The translations under genes were made by a program, and so were the position numbers. Of a stretch of 10,546 bases of DNA, positions 5,967 through 10,546 are shown piece after piece; position 1 is the stretch's first letter; each line of letters begins with the position of its first letter. The stretch spans positions 1-10,546 of the forward strand of contig JADGNM010000058.1 of the NCBI GenBank assembly GCA_017883485.1, written 5' to 3'. The notes below the pieces were generated by a model, which was given only the letters and a program-made list of their open reading frames with translations, made no database searches and had not been told where the DNA came from. The DNA comes from Methanosarcina sp. Its GTDB lineage: Archaea > Halobacteriota > Methanosarcinia > Methanosarcinales > Methanosarcinaceae.

Positions 5967-6470
5967 ATGAGAGTTTCCATGGACATTGAATTAAAAGATG
6001 TGCCCGGGCAGATGCTTTTAGCCCTCCAGCCTCTTTCGGAATGCAAAGCTAACCTGATAACTGTATTACATCATCATCAAAAAAGAACCCCCAGAAAAAC
6101 AGTACCAGTCCAGCTTGTACTTGAAGCCAAACCTGAAAGCATTGGGATAATAAAAGCTAAACTCGAAGAAAGCGGAGTCAGAGTTGTAAGAGTTGGAGAA
6201 CAGCGTTTCAGGGAAACTATAAACGTTGTTCTCATAGGGCACGTAGTTCATACAGGGATCCAGGATACTATTGATGAGATTGACAAAACAGGATTTGCCG
6301 AGGTTGTGGATCTTTCCCTCTCCATGCCTGGCATCAATCTGCTTTCTTCAGCCCTCATAAGAATCGATGCCGAGGGTAAAGAGGAATTGCAAAAGGCACT
6401 CGATATCCTGAAATCAGTCTCGACAAAAAAAGACCTGCTCATGGTTCTCCCAATAGACATCCAGGCCTGA
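5967..6470 (+). CDS. ACT-domain amino-acid-binding protein, partner of homoserine dehydrogenase
   Basis: The 167-residue protein begins [20 protein letters not shown], the beta-alpha opening of an ACT domain with its ligand-site D-x-PGQ loop, and continues to [31 protein letters not shown] second alpha/beta part (about 80-167) carries VVLIGHVVH and ends in [14 protein letters not shown] domains bind amino acids and signal feedback control. Here it sits 23 bases upstream of homoserine dehydrogenase, which lacks the C-terminal ACT domain many bacterial homologues carry, so it may supply that control in trans or regulate transcription. I prefer the ATG at 5967, with GAGG at 5957-5960; ATG 5955 (four residues longer) and ATG 5979 (leaderless) are alternatives. 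Confidence 0.85.
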   Translation: MRVSMDIELKDVPGQMLLALQPLSECKANLITVLHHHQKRTPRKTVPVQLVLEAKPESIGIIKAKLEESGVRVVRVGEQRFRETINVVLIGHVVHTGIQDTIDEIDKTGFAEVVDLSLSMPGINLLSSALIRIDAEGKEELQKALDILKSVSTKKDLLMVLPIDIQA

Positions 6471-6493
6471 AAAGTATTAGGAGATTTGAAAAT

Positions 6494-7492
6494 ATGAAGA
6501 CTGTATGCTGTTCGATTCTCGGATTCGGTGCAATTGGACAGGGCGTTGCCCAGGCACTACTGATGAAAAAGGAGTATTTGAAAAGTATAGGGCTGGAAGT
6601 GAAAGTAGTTGCTGTTGTGGATTCAAAGGGTGCGACTGTCAACCCTCAAGGTGTAGACCTTGCCGACTGCCTTTCTCGCAAGAAGAAAAATGGAACTGTC
6701 GCCCTCGAAAATATTACAGGTGTCGAAATGATCAGGTCTGTAAACCACGAACTTGTGATCGAGACCACTCCCACAGATATAAAGACAGGCGGACCAGGTC
6801 TCCAGAACATGTTTGCGGCCTTCGAAACAGGAAAGGATGTTATTACTTCCAATAAAGGGCCGCTTACCTTGAAATACAGGGAACTCCTGGAGACTGCAAA
6901 AGCAGCAGGATCAAAGTTCAGGTTCGAAGCTACAGTAGGAGGTTCGATGCCAATTATTAACCTGGCAAACGAGGTTCTCGCAGGCAACAGAATTATAAGT
7001 ATCAAGGGCATCCTCAACGGAACCTGTAATTACATCCTGACAAGAATGCTCGAAGAACGGGCAAGTTACACCGACATTCTTGCCGAGTCACTGGAGCTGG
7101 GAATTGCCGAAACCGACCCTACATACGACGTGGAAGGGATTGATACTGCCTGCAAGCTGGTAATCCTGGCAAATGCTATCTTCGGACTCGATGTTACTTA
7201 TAAGGATGTTGAGGTTACGGGAATTACTAAGATTACACCCGAAGCTCTGGAGATGGCTTACGAAAGAGGACATGTAATCAAACTTATAGGCGAAGTTAGC
7301 AGGGAAAAGATCCAGGTGGCTCCAAGGCTTGTGCCGATCAAACATCCTCTTGCTGTAGGAGGAACTCTAAATGTCGCATCTGTGTATACCGAGCTTGCAG
7401 GGGAAATTACGGTTACTGGTAAGGGAGCAGGCCCGATTGAAACAGCAAGTGCGATTCTTAGTGATTTGATCTCAATTTACGGAAAAAATTAA
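6494..7492 (+). CDS. hom: homoserine dehydrogenase (EC 1.1.1.3)
   Basis: This cytoplasmic enzyme reduces aspartate semialdehyde to homoserine with NAD(P)H, the branch leading to threonine and methionine. At 332 residues it is the short form without a regulatory domain. Visible features are the Rossmann loop GFGAIG (residues 10-15), TSNKGPL (118-124, with the conserved Lys121), the dimerisation/substrate segment NGTCNYIL (175-182), and the catalytic block [17 protein letters not shown], in which Asp217 and Lys221 match the catalytic Asp/Lys pair of yeast Hom6. GGAG at 6480-6483 precedes the ATG. It follows the ACT-domain gene by 23 bases and precedes DNA ligase by 20, so all three are likely one operon. 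Complete and apparently functional. Confidence 0.97.
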   Translation: MKTVCCSILGFGAIGQGVAQALLMKKEYLKSIGLEVKVVAVVDSKGATVNPQGVDLADCLSRKKKNGTVALENITGVEMIRSVNHELVIETTPTDIKTGGPGLQNMFAAFETGKDVITSNKGPLTLKYRELLETAKAAGSKFRFEATVGGSMPIINLANEVLAGNRIISIKGILNGTCNYILTRMLEERASYTDILAESLELGIAETDPTYDVEGIDTACKLVILANAIFGLDVTYKDVEVTGITKITPEALEMAYERGHVIKLIGEVSREKIQVAPRLVPIKHPLAVGGTLNVASVYTELAGEITVTGKGAGPIETASAILSDLISIYGKN

Positions 7493-7512
7493 ATAATAAG
7501 CTGCGTGGACTA

Positions 7513-9219
7513 ATGACAAGCTTTAAGGAATTTGCAGAGATCTGCCAGGTAATTGAAAAAATATCGAGCACAATTGATATTACAAATAAAGTTGCGGACC
7601 TTCTTAAGAAAGTTGACGTAGAAGAGCTGCCCCTTGCAACTCATTTTATTATGAGTGAGGTTTTTCCTGCCTGGACTGGAGAGCATCTGGGAATTGGTAC
7701 AAGCCTGCTGTACGTTGCTCTTTCCAAAGCCTCAGGAATGGCTATAAAAAGTATTGAATCCCTTATCCGGACAACAGGAGATATCGGGGAGACTTCGCTT
7801 CTCATTTTAAAAGAAAAGCGGAAGAACCAGGCTACTTTTTCGTCTTTCCTCGAAGAACAGCCGGAACTCTCAATAACAGACGTCTACCAGCGCTTCAAGA
7901 CAGCTTCCGAAGCCTCGGGAAAGGGCTCGCAGGAAGTCAAGGTCAAAAACCTTCAGTTCCTTTTTAACTCCTCAACCCCAAGGGAGGCAAAATACATTTC
8001 CAGGCTTGCTCTTGAGGAACTCCGCATAGGGGTCGGGGAAGGAGTTGTCAGGGATGCCATCGCAAAAGCCTTTTCTGTTCCTGCAGACGTGGTGGAACAT
8101 GCCTTTATGGTCACAAACGACCTCGGGATAGTGGCTGCATCTGCCAAAAAGGGCGGTGCAGAAGCCCTCGAAGGTCTCGGGATCGAAATAAACCGGCCGA
8201 TTAAAATGATGCTTTCGCAGACCAGCCCTGACATAGACGCCGACATAAAGGAGATGAAGGAAGCTGCAATCGAATGGAAATTCGATGGGGCAAGGGTTCA
8301 GATCCACAAGGCCGGAAATTCGGTTACCCTTTTTTCACGCAAACTTGAAAATGTCACAAATTCCCTTCCGGACCTTGTTGAGATCATTCGAAAGCATATC
8401 AAAGCCGAATCTGCAATTCTTGATGGGGAAGCCGTTGCCGTGGACGAGAAAGGAAAGCCAAGGGCTTTTCAGGAAATCCTTAAACGTTTCCGGCGAAAGT
8501 ACGATGTGGAGGAGAAAATACTCGGGATTCCTATCCAGCTCAACCTCTTTGATATCATATACCTGAACGGCAAAACCCTGATTGACCTCCCACTTATCGA
8601 GCGTCGAAAAGCGCTTGAGTCCTGCGTGGAAAGCTCTACTGAGGACTCAAAGTCAATTTGCGTTGATGAGCAGGTGATAACCGGAGACCTCGAAGTTGTG
8701 GAAAAGATCTACAGGGAAGCCTTAAAAGCCGGGCACGAAGGCATTATGGTCAAAAACCCAAATTCGGTTTACTCCCCTGGCAAACGCGGCAAGAACTGGC
8801 TTAAGAAAAAACCCCGTATGGAAACCCTTGACCTCGTAGTTGTGGGAGCTGAATGGGGCTTTGGCAGGCGTGCAAACCTTATAGGCTCTTACAGTGTTGC
8901 ATGCTATGACCCTGAGACTTCCCGCTTTTTGCAGGTCGGCAAGGTTGGCACAGGCCTGACCGACGAACAGCTAAAAGAGCTCACCGAAATGCTCTCCGGA
9001 CTGATGGAAGGCGGAGAAGCAGGCGGGGTATTTGCAATAAGGCCGAAAATTGTCATGGAGATCGCCTTTGAGGAGATCCAGAAAAGCCCCAATTATGACT
9101 CTGGCTTCGCTCTGCGTTTTCCCCGCTTCATCCGCATCCGTGATGATAAAGGCCCCGAAGAAGCGGACAGTATCCAGCGGATTGAGAGAGTGTACAGCCA
9201 GCAGCTTAAAAAACTCTAA
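7513..9219 (+). CDS. lig: ATP-dependent DNA ligase (EC 6.5.1.1)
   Basis: This 568-residue protein is a full-length archaeal/eukaryotic-type DNA ligase that seals nicks in replication and repair. The N-terminal ~230 residues form the helical DNA-binding domain. The adenylation domain follows, with motif I EWKFDGAR (Lys256 is the AMP acceptor), motif [11 protein letters not shown] (301-308), motif IV EGIMVKN (409-415) and motif V NWLKKKP (428-434). The OB-fold domain ends with the motif VI region [12 protein letters not shown] (535-546). All key residues are present and the length is typical (about 550-600). The ribosome binding site is weak (gtgga just before the ATG), suggesting translation coupled to the upstream gene, 20 bases away. 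There is no functional link to homoserine synthesis; this is likely a housekeeping operon of convenience. Confidence 0.98.
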   Translation: MTSFKEFAEICQVIEKISSTIDITNKVADLLKKVDVEELPLATHFIMSEVFPAWTGEHLGIGTSLLYVALSKASGMAIKSIESLIRTTGDIGETSLLILKEKRKNQATFSSFLEEQPELSITDVYQRFKTASEASGKGSQEVKVKNLQFLFNSSTPREAKYISRLALEELRIGVGEGVVRDAIAKAFSVPADVVEHAFMVTNDLGIVAASAKKGGAEALEGLGIEINRPIKMMLSQTSPDIDADIKEMKEAAIEWKFDGARVQIHKAGNSVTLFSRKLENVTNSLPDLVEIIRKHIKAESAILDGEAVAVDEKGKPRAFQEILKRFRRKYDVEEKILGIPIQLNLFDIIYLNGKTLIDLPLIERRKALESCVESSTEDSKSICVDEQVITGDLEVVEKIYREALKAGHEGIMVKNPNSVYSPGKRGKNWLKKKPRMETLDLVVVGAEWGFGRRANLIGSYSVACYDPETSRFLQVGKVGTGLTDEQLKELTEMLSGLMEGGEAGGVFAIRPKIVMEIAFEEIQKSPNYDSGFALRFPRFIRIRDDKGPEEADSIQRIERVYSQQLKKL

Positions 9220-9236
9220 AAGGTAGCTGCTTTTTT
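9218..9236 (+). terminator. terminator after DNA ligase
   Basis: A short stem (aaaag / cttttt) overlaps the stop codon and is followed by six T's at 9231-9236. In archaea a T-run alone is often enough, so this is a likely operon end. Confidence 0.5.
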
Positions 9237-9351
9237 GCCCGGGTTTACTTAATGTTCAGAAATCCTGAAAGCAATCGGTACATGCTTCCTTTTCATTTTA
9301 AAGAAGAACGAAAAACGGCGGTTTGATTTCCTTAATGCCCACCAAAAATGT

Positions 9352-9361
9352 TTTATTTATA
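9352..9361 (+). promoter_or_regulatory. TATA box for the structured leader and four-cysteine gene
   Basis: TTTATTTATA is followed by a likely start about 25 bases downstream, near 9380-9383. That coincides with the first base of the P1 stem of the folded leader, which supports both assignments. Confidence 0.5.
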
Positions 9362-9378
9362 GATAAGTATTATTAATA

Positions 9379-9498
9379 GGATACATCTTCGCGCTTACAT
9401 ATATGAAGTGAGGCGACTTCTAACTTAGAGGTTGTATCCGGCAAACACTCTGGAATGATAACCAGGTGGCCTTCACATATTTGGAGGTAGTAATCCGA
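9379..9498 (+). promoter_or_regulatory. structured 5' leader, possible riboswitch-like three-way junction
   Basis: ggataca (9379-9385) pairs perfectly with tgtatcc (9433-9439), closing P1. Inside, cttc (9387-9390) pairs with gaag (9405-9408) as P2, and acttct (9416-9421) with agaggt (9427-9432), one G-U, as P3, stacked directly on P1. Together they form a three-way junction with joining sequence tgaggcg. An alternative hairpin gaagt/acttc (9405-9409 with 9416-9420) would exclude P2 and P3. A further hairpin ctgg/ccag (9450-9453, 9462-9465) lies before the ribosome binding site GGAGGT (9483-9488). The switching layout is suggestive, but no known riboswitch class is recognised. Confidence 0.4.
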
Positions 9499-9678
9499 AT
9501 GCCTACATGCCAAGACTGCAGATTTTATACGGCTATTGATGAGCAAAAGGGCGAATGTTTCAGCCTCGGCTTTGAAGTACGTGGCAGAACCGATTCCAAG
9601 AAGTGCCCGGAGAGGGCTTTCAGGCCAAATAAGCCCAAACCGAAAAAGTCCGGAGCGGCAGCGAGATATATAAGGTAA
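9499..9678 (+). CDS. small four-cysteine protein, probable metal or Fe-S binder
   Basis: The 59-residue product begins MPTCQDCRFYTAIDE and has four cysteines: CxxC at residues 4 and 7, a third at 18 (GECFSLG) and a fourth at 34 (KKCPERAF). This pattern, with small hydrophobic and aromatic residues around it, suits a zinc ribbon-like fold or a small Fe-S site as in the high-potential-like accessory subunits of some glycyl-radical enzymes; I cannot decide between them. The tail (RPNKPKPKKSGAAARYIR) is basic and probably disordered. The ATG at 9499 is chosen over GTG 9466 because GGAGGT lies at 9483-9488 and the cysteine motif starts there. It is transcribed alone behind a long structured leader. 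Confidence 0.75.
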   Translation: MPTCQDCRFYTAIDEQKGECFSLGFEVRGRTDSKKCPERAFRPNKPKPKKSGAAARYIR

Positions 9679-9779
9679 GGAAAATCTCGAAGGAAGCTTG
9701 CTGGAAGATAAACGAAAAGCTCAGAAAAGAGGTTTAGTGTAAAATGAACTGAAGATACCTGCAGCCCGGAAAGAAAATG

Positions 9780-9821
9780 CCGGAAAGCTTTAAAATAACT
9801 TTTTCTTCTTCTGCTTGCCGG
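9780..9821 (+). terminator. possible terminator after four-cysteine gene
   Basis: ccggaaagc (9780-9788) and gcttgccgg (9813-9821) are inverted with one mismatch, and the interval contains a pyrimidine tract cttttcttcttct. The tract alone could end transcription. It is about 100 bases past the stop codon. Confidence 0.35.
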
Positions 9822-9915
9822 AATTAAATGAGTAACAATCTCATTCAGGATTCTTATCCTTATACGTACTTTTTTACTTTCACTTTTCTAGTTTGTTATC
9901 ATTAGCCTATAAATC

Positions 9916-9942
9916 AGTCCTCTTGAGCGCAGCGAAAAGGAC
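9916..9942 (-). repeat. 27-base hairpin repeat, copy 2
   Basis: Exact reverse complement of 230-256; this copy reads agtcctcttgagcgcagcg onward. It folds with gtcctctt pairing to aaaaggac around a 10-base loop. Unlike copy 1 it is not enclosed by the 9-base GC-rich units, so the hairpin is an independent repeat module. Confidence 0.75.
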
Positions 9943-9950
9943 CTCGAGCT

Positions 9951-9994
9951 GTTGCGATTACATCGCAACTCCCAGAAAATCTCCGATTTTTGGG
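9951..9994. repeat. two tandem hairpins next to the repeat
   Basis: gttgcgat (9951-9958) and atcgcaac (9962-9969) form a perfect 8-base stem with a 3-base loop. Immediately after, ccca/tggg (9971-9974, 9991-9994) and aaaatc/gatttt (9976-9981, 9985-9990) form a 10-pair stem with a single bulged G. With the 27-base repeat this makes three hairpins in 80 bases. Confidence 0.6.
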
Positions 9995-10546
9995 ATTTTA
10001 ATTCTAGAAATACCTTTAAATAATAAATTGCACTAATATACTTAAACTTTTATGTTTGATTGTCCATTTTTGTATGTTCCAGAAATAGGGTTTTTCCTCG
10101 AGAGCTTCTCTTTTCCTATCTTTAGGATACCTACTAAGGCTATTGCAGCCATTAACACGGCTTTTCACTGGTATTTGCGTCTCCTAAGGCTAAATGTCCA
10201 CTCCCGTGAGAAGTTATAAAACACGCTTCAAATACTTCAAAAGACATATCATTGAGTTATTGGAGGGTTCTTTGAAGTCTTCGTCACCTAGCAGTTTTTA
10301 TAGTTTCACTGATAGTGATGACCTACCTAAGGAACGAAGACTTCACAGAACCAAAGCTGTGGAAGAATTTGATGGGGTGGGTATACCTCTACAGAGTAAA
10401 CATTCCTTCATATATACACAATCAAATTAAGCCCGAATTTTTATGCTCTTTACATTTCGACCCCCATGCAAAAATAGAACATAATTTATTTTTTTGATAC
10501 AATATATATTTTCACTTCATGTTCAACTTTTATATTATGATACAAT
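9995..10546. other. gene-free region, possible decayed element
   Basis: I see no convincing gene. A minus-strand 36-codon frame (10152 down to 10042, starting MAAIALVGILKIG) and a plus-strand 78-codon frame at 10194-10430 have no recognisable domain, no ribosome binding site, and several stops break longer minus-strand frames. The region is AT-rich with an imperfect palindrome at 10266-10352 (separate entry). tgatacaat occurs twice (10495-10503, 10538-10546). It may be a remnant of a mobile element, but no transposase motif is readable. Confidence 0.35.
10266..10352. repeat. 87-base imperfect palindrome
   Basis: ggttctttgaagtcttcgt (10266-10284) and acgaagacttcacagaacc (10334-10352) are inverted copies, 18 of 19 matching. 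The interior continues with weak pairing (cctag / ctaag) and a central hairpin tcact-gat-agtga (10306-10318). It could form a long RNA or DNA hairpin or be a small MITE-like element. Confidence 0.6.

Noticed and set aside
6646..7017. 123-residue minus-strand frame inside homoserine dehydrogenase
   Set aside because: It is the antisense shadow of a clearly conserved enzyme, with no ribosome binding site or family match.
9379..9439. tRNA gene
   Set aside because: There is no acceptor stem of the right length, no GTTC-type T-loop and no anticodon arm; the fold is a shorter three-way junction.
10042..10152. 36-residue minus-strand frame beginning MAAIALVGILKIG, possible transposase tail
   Set aside because: It is too short, has no transposase motif, and is preceded by a stop; kept only as a remark under the gene-free region.
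10194..10430. 78-residue plus-strand frame
   Set aside because: There is no ribosome binding site or recognisable domain, and it runs straight through both arms of the palindrome at 10266-10352; probably chance.

Overview
The window looks like a chromosomal stretch from a mesophilic methanogenic archaeon, most probably Methanosarcina. The evidence is an archaeal-type ATP-dependent DNA ligase, an archaeal homoserine dehydrogenase paired with a free-standing ACT-domain protein, GGAG/GAGG ribosome binding sites, TATA boxes about 25 bases before likely transcription starts, AT-rich spacers, and short GC-rich dispersed repeats of a kind I associate with Methanosarcina. The genus assignment rests on recognition, not on a search.

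Bases 1-1800 are a repeat-rich, decaying region. Degenerate 9-base GC-rich units form inverted arms around a remnant of a YgjP/DUF45-type HExxH metallopeptidase, which lacks its N-terminus and carries a one-base frameshift. Next is an old-yellow-enzyme gene (NADH:flavin oxidoreductase family) that keeps its first ~115 codons and then appears joined, out of frame, to a short C-terminal tail.

Bases 1829-5768 hold cell-surface and accessory genes. There is an unrecognised secreted protein (minus strand), a small phasin-like coiled-coil protein (plus), and a two-gene minus-strand unit encoding a secreted, sequon-rich coiled-coil protein and a small lipoprotein. Divergent from that unit is a protein with an external beta-sandwich-like domain, one membrane span and a cytoplasmic winged-helix domain. 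The shared 214-base divergent region contains two AAGCTT-centred palindromic sites exactly 30 bases apart. This cluster is the best candidate here for an undescribed sensing/response module.

Bases 5967-9219 are an ordinary housekeeping operon: ACT-domain amino-acid-binding protein, homoserine dehydrogenase, DNA ligase, with short gaps. The ACT protein probably senses an amino acid for the threonine/methionine branch.

Bases 9350-9678 contain a promoter followed by a leader that can fold as a three-way junction starting near the predicted transcript 5' end, and then a 59-residue four-cysteine protein. From 9679 to the end I see no convincing gene. There are tandem hairpins, one sharing a perfect 27-base inverted match with a hairpin near the left end of the window, and an 87-base imperfect palindrome in a region that may be a decayed element.
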